64,000 bases of DNA from positions 186,001 through 250,000 of the forward strand of contig CAWBIK010000005.1 in the NCBI GenBank assembly GCA_963788965.1. Reading direction: 5' to 3'. How positions within the stretch are numbered: the first letter of the stretch is position 1; every line of letters begins with the position of its first letter. Shown here piece after piece: positions 21,398 through 30,735 of this stretch. The position numbers were made by a program, and so were the translations under genes. Under the pieces are notes generated by a model. That model ran no database searches. It saw only the letters and a list, made by a program, of their open reading frames with translations, and had not been told where the DNA came from. The stretch is from QHXQ01 sp963788965 (GTDB lineage Bacteria; Acidobacteriota; Blastocatellia; Pyrinomonadales; Pyrinomonadaceae).

Positions 21398-21677
21398 AGT
21401 TGATCCTCACAGTTGGTGAATGGGTGGGCGCGGGTTTCGTCGAATCTGGAGCTTTCGGTTTCCCCTTGTCCTCAATTTACGCTCATCGTCTCACGCAGGC
21501 TTGCGTATGCGCAACCCTTGTTTTTCCATACTTGTATATAACGGCAGGCGCTGAACCTGATGATGAAGGGGCAGGTTAAAAGATTAAGTGGTAGTGAGGC
21601 ACGAGGTCAGGCCAAGATCGTCTTGAACTTCTTTCAGGTCGCAGCATAATAGAATCGACCTAGCGATCTTTCGCGCC

Positions 21678-21893
21678 TCATAATAACCTTTGCAACACAA
21701 CCGTATTCAGCTCATCACACCGCTTACAGTCTAATTCCACTCCGATGCGCGACTGACGGCCTTCGGGTGTCTCAATCCACGGACGCTTCATCCAGGGCGG
21801 TTTGTGCCGAACGTGCTGTTGATGACCACACTCCAAATCCGCGACCCAGTCCGCGTGCTCGTCCTTGTGAAAACCGATGATCTTTTGTTTCAG
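21678..21893 (-). CDS. DUF3565 family protein
   Basis: A 71-residue protein easily missed because it lacks an ATG. The likely start is CTG 21893, at the position of the family's usual Met, with GGAGG about 10 bases upstream. Family hallmarks are 'KQKIIGFHKDEHADWVADL', 'ECGHQQHVRHKPPW' and 'LDCKRCDE', giving conserved Cys/His pairs that probably bind a metal. Function unknown. It sits at the 3' end of the nitrate island, downstream of the small membrane protein. The CTG could also be a sequencing error for ATG. Confidence 0.75.
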   Translation of the reverse strand: MKQKIIGFHKDEHADWVADLECGHQQHVRHKPPWMKRPWIETPEGRQSRIGVELDCKRCDELNTVVLQRLL

Positions 21894-21927
21894 TGTCTGA
21901 TGACCTCCGCAGTGGCACTTCTGATAC

Positions 21928-22230
21928 TCACTCAGGCTTGTTGCGGATATACCCGGTGCTCGTATATCGGCGTGAGACTGGTTTCCACCAGAAAATGATG
22001 GAGAGGGTTATTAACCAACAAATTGCTGAGGAGATGATGAGCGGAAGCAGTACACGATATTGACGGGCGAGGGCGGCTTCAACCGTGGCAGAGAGAATCC
22101 AGAGTTGCGCGACGTTGATCATCACCAGCAGGATGAGCCGCGTCTGCCAGACTGCCGCGTGCCCATGTAAGGCGCGGGCCTCATTCGGACCCTCGTCATT
22201 CACGGAGGTCGTTTTATACCGAGTGCTCAT
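21928..22230 (-). CDS. Small two-helix membrane protein
   Basis: 100 residues from ATG 22230, overlapping the end of the Rieske gene by 17 bases, so probably co-translated. Two hydrophobic helices ('LILLVMINVAQLWILSATVE' and 'VLLPLIISSAICWLITLSII') with charged ends. This looks like a small anchor or accessory subunit of the redox complex encoded just upstream. No family recognised. The frame is open to 22266 but that start lies deeper inside the Rieske gene. Confidence 0.7.
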   Translation of the reverse strand: MSTRYKTTSVNDEGPNEARALHGHAAVWQTRLILLVMINVAQLWILSATVEAALARQYRVLLPLIISSAICWLITLSIIFWWKPVSRRYTSTGYIRNKPE

Positions 22231-22807
22231 CACCACCGGCCTTTCTTCCCAACGCCCACACTTCACCGCCCGCGCGCACTTCCAGTTCTATCGAATCGAG
22301 CGGGCGCGGCGGCGGTCCGTATAAGACGTTGCCCGTCCGCACATCGAAGCCACCCTCATGGCAAGGACACTCAAGTCGCTCGTGTTCTCTTGCAAAATAG
22401 ACGGGGCATGAGAGGTGTGTGCATTTCTGCCCGTATGCAAAGTATTGGCCATCGGCGGCGCGAATAAGTATCGCAGTGTCTTTCTCGGTCGGGTAACGAA
22501 AGTTTAAGGACGAACCCGGCGCGAGGGCAGCAGCGCCCTCAATTTTTGCCGGCGTGAATTGCCCGACGCCGGTTCGATCAAGCACCGCTTTCCCCGCGAA
22601 GCCCGCGGCGCTGACGAAGAGTGCGGTTGAAGTCACGGCGAGGAAGTTGCAGAACTCCCGCCGCGTGACCTGCGCCTCTTCGCCGCGATCATACGGAAAG
22701 TCATGCTGGTGCGGACGGGTTGCCGCACGCACATCACCTTCATCGGAAATTGGTTCTGAGAGAACGTCTCTAATAGTGTTAGATAATTTTGAATTTTCAG
22801 AACTCAT
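22214..22807 (-). CDS. Rieske 2Fe-2S protein with twin-arginine-like signal anchor
   Basis: 197 residues. The Rieske cluster ligands are Cys129-x-His131 ('KCTHLSCPV') and Cys147-x2-His150 ('CPCHEGGFD'), the standard pair, with the extra cysteines (134, 149) that form the stabilising disulfide in cytochrome bc-type Rieske proteins. An N-terminal 'TRREFCNFLAVTSTALFVSA' stretch looks like a Tat signal anchor, so the domain should face the periplasm. It lies downstream of the ferredoxin and molybdoenzyme, suggesting an electron-transfer subunit of that system. Confidence 0.9.
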   Translation of the reverse strand: MSSENSKLSNTIRDVLSEPISDEGDVRAATRPHQHDFPYDRGEEAQVTRREFCNFLAVTSTALFVSAAGFAGKAVLDRTGVGQFTPAKIEGAAALAPGSSLNFRYPTEKDTAILIRAADGQYFAYGQKCTHLSCPVYFAREHERLECPCHEGGFDVRTGNVLYGPPPRPLDSIELEVRAGGEVWALGRKAGGDEHSV

Positions 22808-22911
22808 TGCTCTTGTCCGAACCCTCTACCTGAGTATCAATCCACGATTCGACCGTCGCGGGCTGTTCTGCTAATGAGAGTTGCCCTTCGAAAACCCCGC
22901 ACCCATCCACG

Positions 22912-23451
22912 TTAACCGTCGTCCGCGTCGGTCGGCAGCATCAAGTAAACTTTCGTCTCGACGTGCTGATTGCCGAAGACGTGGACGTTGACCGGCTTGG
23001 TGCGACGAAGCGGGACGATCTGCTCATACTTGCCAAAGGAGATCGCGCCTGTCGGGCACACACTCGCGCACATCGGCTTCAAGCCCTCGCTGGAGCGGTC
23101 GTAGCACATGTCGCACTTCATCTGAAGGTGCATCTGCGTGTTGTACTTCGGCACTCCGAACGGGCAGGCATTGACGCAGTTGCGGCAATCAAGGCAGCGC
23201 GGCTTCAGGGCCGACATCACGACGCCCTCTTCCGAAACTTTGATCGCGTCTGCCGGACAAACGAGGGCGCACGTCGGCTCCACACAGTGCATGCACACCG
23301 TCGGCATCGTCGCAGTCGTCTCCGCCCGGTCGAGGTAATCCACAAAGATCATCGAGTAGCCTTTGTGCGTCGCGCACTCGCGGCACGCGGCGACGCAGGC
23401 GCGGCAGCCGATGCAGCGCTGCGGGTCTATGAACATCGTCTCTTCCATCAT
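22912..23451 (-). CDS. Four-cluster 4Fe-4S ferredoxin-type electron-transfer subunit
   Basis: 179 residues with four cysteine groups: 'CIGCRACVAAC', 'CMHCVEPTCALVCP', 'CLDCRNCVNACP' and 'CDMCYDRSSEGLKPMCASVCP'. This is the pattern of NrfC/HycB/DmsB-type subunits that wire molybdoenzymes. The ATG follows directly on the stop of the molybdoenzyme gene (two adjacent ATGs, 23451 and 23448), implying translational coupling and a common complex. No signal peptide, so cytoplasmic. Confidence 0.92.
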   Translation of the reverse strand: MMEETMFIDPQRCIGCRACVAACRECATHKGYSMIFVDYLDRAETTATMPTVCMHCVEPTCALVCPADAIKVSEEGVVMSALKPRCLDCRNCVNACPFGVPKYNTQMHLQMKCDMCYDRSSEGLKPMCASVCPTGAISFGKYEQIVPLRRTKPVNVHVFGNQHVETKVYLMLPTDADDG

Positions 23452-25682
23452 CTACCCCTTTCTCACTTCGCTTTGCGAGACGCCTTTGCGCTGCTTGCCC
23501 AGAATCGGCAATGCCCGCGAATGAATCTTCTCAATGCGCGCGGCGCACGCTTTGTACTCCGGTATCTTCGACGTGGGGTCGAGCGCCGGGTTCGTCAACT
23601 GGTTCGCCGCGAGTTCCTCGCCCCAGTGGTACGGGATGAAGATCGTATCGGGTCGAATGGTGCGCACGACGAGCACCGGAAAGATGCCCTCACCGCGACG
23701 TGAACGCACGCGCACGCGCTCGCCGTCGTTGATCTTGAGCTTCATGGCAGTTTCAGGATGAACCTCGACATAAGGCTCCGGGCACTGCTCGACGAGAAAA
23801 CCAATGCGTCTAGTCTGATTGCCGGAGAGATACTGATAGACGACGCGACCGCTCGTGAGAATCAGCGGGTATTCGTCGTCGGGCGTCTCAGCCGGAGGGT
23901 TGTATTCGATGGCGTGAAACTTCGCCCTTCCATCCGGGTGATAGAAGCGCTCTTCAAAAAGTCGCGGCGTGCCCGGGTGGTCTTCCGTCGGGCACGGCCA
24001 GAACACGCCGTTGTTCGCTTCGATCTTTTCATACGTGATGCCGTAGTAATCGCAGTTAGCCGCCCCGCGATGCGACGCGCAGTTCATCGAAGATTTCGCG
24101 CGGAGAGTTGAACGTGAAATACTTCTCGCGCCCCATGCGGCGCGCGATCTCCTGCACGATCCACCAATCCTGTTTAGCTTCGCCCGGCGGATCGTTCGCC
24201 TTATTGATTTTGACGACTCGGCCCTCGCTGTTGCACGTCACGCCTTCGTCTTCGCTCCAAGCCGAACCCGGTAAAACGACATCTGCGTAACGCGAGCTTT
24301 CGGACATGAAGAAATCTATGTTGACGTAAAACTCCAAGCCTTCGAGCGAGCGACGCACAGCGTTGATGTCCGGCAGACTGACCATCACGTTATTGCAGAT
24401 CGAGAGCAGCCCGCGTATCTCGCCCGCGCGCATCTTGTCGAACATCTCGACGACCGAGACCCCGGCCTGCGGCAACTCTTCTTCGGGTAATCCCCAGACC
24501 TGGCAGACGTGTTTGCGATGTTCCGGGTTGAGCATCGAACGCTGGCCGGGAAGTTGATCTGCCTTTTGCCCGTGTTCGCGCCCGCCCTGCCCATTGCCCT
24601 GACCCGTAATCGTGCCGTAGCCGCTGCCGGGCTTGCCGATCTTGCCCGTCGCGAGCACGATGTTAATGTAGGAGAGGACGTTGTTGACGCCGTTCGTGTG
24701 GTGCTCGATGCCGCGCGCGTGCATCAGTATCCCGGTCTTCGCCCGACCATAAAGACGCGCCGCCTTGACGATCTTTTCTGCTGGAACCCCTGAAATCTGT
24801 GATGCCACATCGGGCGTGTAGCGCGCCATAACGGTCTTCGTTTCTTCCCAACCATTCGTGCGCGAGTTGATGAATGCTTCATCAACTAAATTTTCTTCAA
24901 TCAAAACGTGCAGCATTCCGTTAGCGAGCGCAACGTCAGTGCCGGGTTTCAGTTGAAGATGCAAGATCGCCTTGTCGTGCGGTGGGTGTTTCGCGCGGGT
25001 CCACGATAATCCAGCTTCCGCCGTTGTCGCGCTGCTGCCACAAGAATTTGTTCAGGACGGGAAAAGTCTCGGCGCAGTTCGCGCCAGCAATCAGTAGCAC
25101 CTCGGCGAGCGGGATGTCGCTCCACGGATTCGCGGCGCGGTCGATGCCGAAGGCTTTGTTGTTGCCTGCCGCCGCCGACACCATGCAGAGCCGCCCGTTG
25201 TAGTCTACGTAGCGCGTTCCCAACCCGGCACGGGCGAACTTGCCCATCAAATACGTCTTCTCCGTTGTCAGAGACGACCCGGAATAAACGCCGATGGAAT
25301 CTTTGCCGTCCCTCGCCTGTATTTCCTTGAATTTGGAGACGACGAGGTCAAGCGCTTCGTCCCACGTCGCGCGCTCGAACATACCGTTTCGTTTGATAAG
25401 CGGGTAAAGGAGTCTGTCGGGGTGGTGAACCTGCAGATAGGCGGTGACACCTTTCGGGCATAGCCGACCCTCATTGACAGGGAAATCGTAGCGTGGCTCA
25501 AAGCCGACGACATGATTATTTTCGACCAGCAGATTCATGCCGCATTGCACCGCGCAATACGGGCAATGCGTCGGCACAACTTGGTCGATGACGCGGTCAG
25601 CGCGCCACCCGTCATGCGGCGCATCATGCAGATGCGGCCCGAATTCCTTGACGATCTGTTCCAGATTTCCGACTTTACCCAT
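23452..25682 (-). CDS. Molybdopterin oxidoreductase, nitrate-reductase type (two frameshifts)
   Basis: Catalytic subunit of about 740 residues. An N-terminal 4Fe-4S site is formed by Cys40, Cys43, Cys47 and Cys75. The likely molybdenum ligand is Cys166 in 'NGRLCMVSAA'; Cys-Met here is typical of NapA/NasA nitrate reductases, whereas formate dehydrogenases have Sec/Cys-His. 'TGQGNGQGGREHGQKADQLP' and the C-terminal molydopterin-binding domain ('LTSGRVVYQYLSGNQTRR') support this. The frame shifts near 24966 (an extra T) and 24066 (an extra G), so 24936-25682, 24056-24964 and 23452-24087 are one gene. No Tat signal, so cytoplasmic. The pairing with a Rieske protein is unusual. Confidence 0.85.
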
Positions 25683-25750
25683 AGATGTATCAGACCATTG
25701 AATTATTGACAGATTGATTCATTGAGCCGATGAGAATGAGAAATATTAAA

Positions 25751-26818
25751 TCAGTCTTTCCCCGCCCTCTCTCCTTGAAAGACTTTCTCAATCGGATCAG
25801 GCAGCGAAGCATACGCCAGCCCCCGCATGATGCGTTTGCAACGCGGGCAGTAGTCTTGCAGGTGGCGGCCATTCTCCATCCGGTAATCAAAGCCGAGTTC
25901 GTCAACCACCTTCTTCAAATCGTCAAGCCACATCTGCCCGACGAACTCAGTCCCGCAACGCGCGCAAGCAGCTTGCGGCATCTCGCGCGCGCGCTGCTGG
26001 TAAAGTTCAACGCCGATTGAGGCGGGACGCTGTACGACGTGGAAGAGCTTACCGAAGGGCAGGTAGAAGAGCGTCATAATCACGAGCGCCTGATGCGTGA
26101 GCGCGATGAAGTAATACATGTATCCGCCCAGCCATAGGCTCGAAACCGTCAGCATCAGCCCCGTCACCGAAACGGAGATCAGGAGCAGGTGCGGCACGAA
26201 GTCCAGCATGTACTGTTGCAACGCGATGGCCCCCCGGTCACGCAGGCGGCGGTGGATGGCTATGGCGCAGCCCGCGATAACCATGATCGCGGTGAAATCC
26301 AGCGCGTGGAAGGTGACCCACGCGAGCAGTTCTCGACCCTGCATCAAGGGCATCGGAAAGCCGAAGACATAGGGGCGGTAGCCTTGCGCGCCTTCCAGTT
26401 TGAAATGCACCCAGCCGAAGACGAGCGGGAATGTAATCAACGCGGAGAGAACGCAGCCCCACATAATTAGGAAGTGCATTAGCCACCGCGCCGAACCGCG
26501 CTTGAAGATGAATTTTTGGGCGAGCAAATTTGTCGCCGCAGTCTCCGCCGCGATCTTCGTGTTAGTTAGCAGTTTCTTGCGTTCGCGGAATAACTGCCAA
26601 CCGCGCAGCCAGTAACGGCGCGTCGCCGGGCGCTGCAACCAGATGACGTAACGAAAGACAATTGCGCCGAAGGCGACGACGCTCGCCACCGTGTAACCGA
26701 AGAGCGCGGCGTCGTAGTGTTCGAGGTTGCGCGATCCAATAATGATGAGAGCTGTGAGTCCGGCTGAGGCTGCGAGCGCTAAGAGTATCGGGCGGCGGTG
26801 ATTGACTGGCGCGCGCAT
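25751..26818 (-). CDS. Membrane cytochrome-b-like protein (NarI/DsrM-like) with C-terminal CxxC motifs
   Basis: 355 residues with about six transmembrane helices. Histidines in helices ('RWLMHFLIMWGCVLSALITF', 'WVTFHALDFTAIMVIAGCAI', 'ALTHQALVIMTLFYLPFGKL') could bind haem b, as in NarI-type quinol oxidising subunits. The cytoplasmic tail has two CxxC pairs ('CARCG', 'CPRCK') that may bind zinc or an Fe-S cluster. It lies directly upstream of the molybdoenzyme gene (68 bp) and would be the quinol-side anchor for it. An operator copy lies 158 bp upstream of its start. The exact haem content is inference. Confidence 0.78.
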   Translation of the reverse strand: MRAPVNHRRPILLALAASAGLTALIIIGSRNLEHYDAALFGYTVASVVAFGAIVFRYVIWLQRPATRRYWLRGWQLFRERKKLLTNTKIAAETAATNLLAQKFIFKRGSARWLMHFLIMWGCVLSALITFPLVFGWVHFKLEGAQGYRPYVFGFPMPLMQGRELLAWVTFHALDFTAIMVIAGCAIAIHRRLRDRGAIALQQYMLDFVPHLLLISVSVTGLMLTVSSLWLGGYMYYFIALTHQALVIMTLFYLPFGKLFHVVQRPASIGVELYQQRAREMPQAACARCGTEFVGQMWLDDLKKVVDELGFDYRMENGRHLQDYCPRCKRIMRGLAYASLPDPIEKVFQGERAGKD

Positions 26819-26975
26819 GAAGGAGTTCCCCTCGTATATCCTCTAGTAGGTTCCACCCCCTCAGTGAACTCCTCGGGTCGAGAGAGTAGCGTCATTAGTT
26901 TTAATTTCCGTCAAGATACTGCAAGCTGCCTCTACTTTCAAACGAAATAATAACCGCGCGCGCCGAGCTACGATA

Positions 26976-26990
26976 TGACTTATGTCACAG
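26976..26990. promoter_or_regulatory. Crp/Fnr-type operator, copy 1
   Basis: TGACTTATGTCACAG, with palindromic core TGAC-TTAT-GTCA, lies between the Crp/Fnr gene and the membrane cytochrome gene. It is identical to the copy at 31128 and to the reverse complement of the copy at 29173. The half-site spacing fits Crp/Fnr-family dimers. Confidence 0.75.
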
Positions 26991-27077
26991 TGATAAGTAG
27001 GACCGAGTTTTCGCCGGGCGAGTGTCGGAGGGATTAAGGGAATAACATCAAAGAAGCTGGAAGAGTAGCCTGAGTTA

Positions 27078-27770
27078 TCACTCTGCGCCCGCGTAGGCTG
27101 CGAGAGCCGCTGCATCCGGGATGGACAAGCGACGACCGTTAAGCACGATCAGATTGTCCTGCTGAAGTCGGGTGAGCGCGCGCGATACTACTTCACGAAC
27201 CGAACCGACGCGCGCCGCGATCTGCTGATTAGTTAGCGAGAGTGTGACGGCCAGACCTTCATTTGAGCTTTCTCCTCTGGCCTGAGCCTCCGCCAGCAGA
27301 AGACGCGCGAGCCGCTGTCCGACCTCACGCAAGCTGAGCGTCTCGACAAGCTCGGCGCAGCGCCTAAGTCTTCCGGCAAGGACTTTGAGTGCGGCAAGCG
27401 AGATTTGCGGGTGTTCCAGGCACAGTTTGCGCACATCGCGTTTATCAATGAAGAGGAGAATGGAGTCGGTTTCTGCGGCGACCGTGGAAGGGAAAGCGCC
27501 GTCGTCGAAGACCGGCACCTCGGCGACGGTCGCACCGGCGCGTTCGACGTGGATGACTTGCTCGCGTCCGTCCGGGTTCACGCGAACGGCGCGCACCGCA
27601 CCCTCGACGATCACATAAAGCCCGCGCGCTTCCTCACCCGCCACAAACAGCAATTCGTCCTTTTGAAAACGCCGTTCGACGGCGCGGGCGGCGAGAGCGC
27701 ACAGTGTGCCTTCGTCAAGTTCCTTAAAGAGCGCCGTGCGGGCGAGGGCTGCAACTTTATCTGTGCTCAT
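27078..27770 (-). CDS. Crp/Fnr family transcriptional regulator
   Basis: 230 residues. A cyclic-nucleotide-binding-type beta-roll ('LLFVAGEEARGLYVIVEGAV') is followed by a dimer helix and a C-terminal winged HTH ('LTNQQIAARVGSVREVVSRA'). The N-terminal cysteines needed for an FNR Fe-S cluster are absent, so it is not a classical FNR; a Dnr/NnrR-like nitric oxide or haem sensor is possible. Placed in the nitrate island between NarK and the cytochrome gene and surrounded by three copies of TGACTTATGTCA, which it probably binds. Confidence 0.9.
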   Translation of the reverse strand: MSTDKVAALARTALFKELDEGTLCALAARAVERRFQKDELLFVAGEEARGLYVIVEGAVRAVRVNPDGREQVIHVERAGATVAEVPVFDDGAFPSTVAAETDSILLFIDKRDVRKLCLEHPQISLAALKVLAGRLRRCAELVETLSLREVGQRLARLLLAEAQARGESSNEGLAVTLSLTNQQIAARVGSVREVVSRALTRLQQDNLIVLNGRRLSIPDAAALAAYAGAE

Positions 27771-27835
27771 CAGGCGCTATATTGCACGCGCCTCGAACCT
27801 TAATTCAAGCCTGATACGGTCAGCAGGCGTTAAGT

Positions 27836-29047
27836 CTAACCGGCTACAGAGGGCGCGAGATTCGCGCTGCCTCCTCCGGCAGTAGGGCGCACCAACACGA
27901 AGTAATGTACAGCTAGGCAGGCGAGCGCAAAACATGTGAGGAAGACGAAGCCCCATGCGTAGCCGCCCGTCATGTCGCGTATCACCCCCAACGCCAGGGG
28001 CGGGAAGAATCCTCCGAGTCCGCCGAAAGCCCCGACAAGCCCGGTCACGGTGCCGGTCTCTTTGGGGAAATATTGCGGCACGAGCTTAAAGACAGCGCCG
28101 TTACCGAGACCCAGAGAGGCCGCCGCCCCGAGCGCCCCGACGGTGAATGTCGGCATCCACGCACAGCCCATCAGCAGGCCGAGGGCGGCAATAGCCACAA
28201 AGATGTAACGAAGCACGCGCACGCCCCCGAAGCGATCCGCCAGCAGCCCGCCGACGGGCCGCATCAACGTCGCGAGGAGGACGAACCCGGCGGTGCGCGC
28301 GCCTGCGTCCGTCGCCGTCAGGCCGAACAAGTCTTTGAGCAGCGTCGGGAGGTAGAGGCCGAGCGCGACGAATCCGCCAAAGGTGAGGAAGTAGAAAAGC
28401 GAGAGTACCCACGCGAGCGGCGAACCGCGCAGCACGGATAAATTCTCGGATACTGTCTTAGGCTTAACGGTGGATGGGGCGTCACGCGCAAAGAGGTAGA
28501 AGACGACACCCCAGGCCAGCGCCAGCGCGGCGAAGACGAAGAAGACGGGCCGCCAGTTGCCCCCGAAGACATAAGTTACGAGCACCGGCGCTCCGAACAC
28601 GGTGAGCGACTGGCCGATGTTACCCATGCCGTAAATGCCAAGCGCCGTCCCCTGCTTCTCCGCCGTGAACCATTTCGACGTAAAGCCCACGCCGACTGGA
28701 AAAGTTGTCCCCGCAATTCCCAGGAACAGCCCCAGGTAGATGAGTTGCGTATAGCTCGTCGAGAAGCCAATGGCGATGGCCGGGATGGCAGAGATGACGA
28801 GCAAGGCCGCGTAGACGCGCCGCCCGCCGAACCTGTCCGCGAGCATCCCCGCCGGCAGCCGCCCGATTGAGCCGAGCAAAACCGGGATGGCTATCAGCAG
28901 ACTCTTACGCGTGGCCGACAGATTATAAATTTGCGTAAAGGTCGGCGCGAGCGCCCCGATGAGGCCCCACACGGCGAATGATGCGGCGAACGCCGTAGTT
29001 GAGAGAAAAAGGGCGCGCCCCGCACCGGGTTTGAATGTTTGGCTCAT
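27836..29047 (-). CDS. narK: NarK/NasA-type nitrate/nitrite MFS transporter
   Basis: 403 residues, 12 predicted membrane helices. Nitrate-transporter signatures are present: 'GIAGTTFPVGVGFTSKWF' and 'GLGNGAVFKLVPQYFPKETG' followed by 'GAFGGLGGFFPP', the two nitrate motifs of NarK-family carriers. It would import nitrate or exchange nitrate and nitrite for the reductase encoded downstream. An operator copy lies 126-140 bp upstream of its start, in the divergent promoter region shared with a hemerythrin gene. Confidence 0.92.
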   Translation of the reverse strand: MSQTFKPGAGRALFLSTTAFAASFAVWGLIGALAPTFTQIYNLSATRKSLLIAIPVLLGSIGRLPAGMLADRFGGRRVYAALLVISAIPAIAIGFSTSYTQLIYLGLFLGIAGTTFPVGVGFTSKWFTAEKQGTALGIYGMGNIGQSLTVFGAPVLVTYVFGGNWRPVFFVFAALALAWGVVFYLFARDAPSTVKPKTVSENLSVLRGSPLAWVLSLFYFLTFGGFVALGLYLPTLLKDLFGLTATDAGARTAGFVLLATLMRPVGGLLADRFGGVRVLRYIFVAIAALGLLMGCAWMPTFTVGALGAAASLGLGNGAVFKLVPQYFPKETGTVTGLVGAFGGLGGFFPPLALGVIRDMTGGYAWGFVFLTCFALACLAVHYFVLVRPTAGGGSANLAPSVAG

Positions 29048-29172
29048 GCTTTCCCTTCGATACTTCGTCTCCTTCGTCCGGGAGTAACGTCACCGCAAAT
29101 ATCACTTCAGTCACGACGGGAGTTGATCCGGCGACAGCCATACCAAAAATACTATAAAGACGAATCCTCATG

Positions 29173-29187
29173 CTGTGACATAAGTCA
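29173..29187. promoter_or_regulatory. Crp/Fnr-type operator, copy 2
   Basis: CTGTGACATAAGTCA is the exact reverse complement of copies 1 and 3. It lies in the divergent region between narK and the hemerythrin gene, so one dimer could serve both directions. Confidence 0.75.
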
Positions 29188-29275
29188 TTTGTCACCGGAC
29201 GAAATCATACGATGATGGGCGTAGATATTAAATGAGACTTTTCAAACTAGACCACTAGCCAAGAAAGAGGCCAAG

Positions 29276-29335
29276 ATGAAAGTAACCGCCGAGATGAAGC
29301 TCAGTGATGTTCTAAAGATTGACGGCGGTCTGTAA
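29276..29335 (+). CDS. Short ORF (19 residues), possible DUF1858/DUF542-like remnant or leader
   Basis: ATG 29276, with AGAGG upstream, encodes 'MKVTAEMKLSDVLKIDGGL'. The sequence resembles the first strand-helix of small redox domains often fused to hemerythrins ('.T..M.L.DVL'). The stop lies 5 bases before the hemerythrin ATG, so it could be a truncated domain or a coupling leader. Too short to be sure. Confidence 0.35.
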   Translation: MKVTAEMKLSDVLKIDGGL

Positions 29336-29340
29336 TTTAT

Positions 29341-29916
29341 ATGTCAACTACCGACAACAAAAAGTTACAGGAGGGAGCAGGCGTTATGGTTGACGACCAC
29401 TCGGAAGTGGACACTTTGATCCACGATTTACTTGCCGCCCTGGACGAGAGTGATAAGGCTCGCAGCTTCGAGCGCCTCGATCTGTTGTGGGCGCGGCTGG
29501 CCGTACACATTCGCGCCGAACATCTTCACCTGTTCCCTTCTATCCTCGGCGCGCTTGACCGACCCGCAAACATTTCTCCGACTGATGTGCCATCGTCCGA
29601 TCACGTGCGGGATGTGTTGGACCTTCTGCGTGAAGATCATGACTTCTTCATGGTCGAGCTGGCAAAGGCCGTCAATGCGGCGCGCGTCTGGTTCCTCCCA
29701 GGCAACGAGCCTACGTTAGATCACTTCTTGGAGATCAAGCACCGCGTACTCTCAGTCAGTAGCCGTCTTCAAGATCATAACCGGATGGAAGAGGAGCAAG
29801 TTTACCTCTGGCCTGAAATCTTGATGACCCCTACGGAATGCGCCGGAATGAGCGTTCGCATGAAGCGCGAAATTGACAACCTTCCGCCACGGTTTTCCGC
29901 AAGCAGCGGTGGCTGA
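29341..29916 (+). CDS. Hemerythrin HHE cation-binding protein
   Basis: 191 residues (or 176 from the ATG at 29386, which has GGAGG 11 bases upstream). A four-helix hemerythrin-like domain with di-iron ligands expected in 'MVDDHSEVD', 'HIRAEHLHLFP', 'LREDHDFF' and 'HNRMEEEQVYLWPE'. Such proteins bind O2 or NO or repair Fe-S clusters. Its position, divergent from narK with a shared operator and near the nitric oxide reductase remnant, points to NO or nitrosative-stress handling. That role is inference. Confidence 0.82.
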   Translation: MSTTDNKKLQEGAGVMVDDHSEVDTLIHDLLAALDESDKARSFERLDLLWARLAVHIRAEHLHLFPSILGALDRPANISPTDVPSSDHVRDVLDLLREDHDFFMVELAKAVNAARVWFLPGNEPTLDHFLEIKHRVLSVSSRLQDHNRMEEEQVYLWPEILMTPTECAGMSVRMKREIDNLPPRFSASSGG

Positions 29917-30074
29917 CCTTCATGCCCCGGTATCGATCAGGGTCGGAATTTCGTGGTCGCGGCTGAGCTTATTCTGATTCAGAGAAAAGTGAGAAACCGC
30001 ACGCCGCGGGAGGCGTGCCCGTATCCCTCTCTGGCCTTCGGACACCTACCCTACGGGCAAGAACTTGTACGGAC

Positions 30075-30698
30075 TTAACGAAGAGCCGCGACGGGGACGC
30101 CGCTTGTTATCCCGCCACGCAAACCCGCGAGGAGTTCACGGCGGCGCGCTCGCAGCTCTTCACCAATCATCAACAGCACATTGGACGGCATGACCCGCGC
30201 CGCAGTCGGAAAGATAATCTCGTCCTCGATGCGGATGTGAGGACGGTAAAGGTCGGTCAGCTCTGCGACCAGTTCGTTAAAGAGATAGATCTCTTTCATT
30301 GCGGCGGAACCGTTCCGGGGCAGCCTCTCGATCAGCTCGTCGAACTCGGAATGCACACCCTCCGCCACTCGGTGCTCGGTCTCAAGCACCGCAAGTGCCG
30401 CAAGGGCATCCTCGACCTCACGACCGCCGTATTCGCGCAGGCGCGGGAAAAGGGATATTTCTTCATCTTCCGTATGCTTGGGGCCGCGCACTGCGAAATG
30501 CTCGCGCGCCGCATCTATGATTCGAAATCCCGCCGCCCGTTCTTCCGTGCTGCCTCGGAGAAGTTTCTCTCCAGACGTGGCGAGGCCCGCCAGATAACTT
30601 TCAATCTTCCGGTGGCAATGCGACATCAGGCCGAGCGGGTCGGCGAAGTTCGGCACGTGCGGTTGGCCCATCGTGTATAGAGCGCCTGCTCGAAACAT
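30075..30698 (-). CDS. Hemerythrin domain-containing protein
   Basis: 207 residues. Ligand motifs 'LMSHCHRKIESYL', 'HFAVRGPKHTEDEEISLFPR', 'LETEHRVAEGVHSEFDELI' and 'YRPHIRIEDEIIFPTAAR' form a four-helix HHE domain. It lies 37 bp downstream of the cupin gene on the same strand, so both probably share the promoter carrying operator copy 3. Only distantly related to the hemerythrin at 29341. Likely cytoplasmic oxygen/NO binding. Confidence 0.85.
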   Translation of the reverse strand: MFRAGALYTMGQPHVPNFADPLGLMSHCHRKIESYLAGLATSGEKLLRGSTEERAAGFRIIDAAREHFAVRGPKHTEDEEISLFPRLREYGGREVEDALAALAVLETEHRVAEGVHSEFDELIERLPRNGSAAMKEIYLFNELVAELTDLYRPHIRIEDEIIFPTAARVMPSNVLLMIGEELRARRRELLAGLRGGITSGVPVAALR

Positions 30699-30735
30699 CC
30701 GTTTTACTCCTTTAATAATTCTTCGCGGGTTCTAC

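Noticed and set aside
22912..25682. Formate dehydrogenase operon
   Set aside because: The active-site motif is Cys-Met (NGRLCMVS) rather than Sec/Cys-His, and a NarK-type transporter is adjacent, so a nitrate-type enzyme fits better.
29276..29335. Start of the hemerythrin gene
   Set aside because: Different frame with a stop 5 bases before the hemerythrin ATG; kept only as a separate short ORF.
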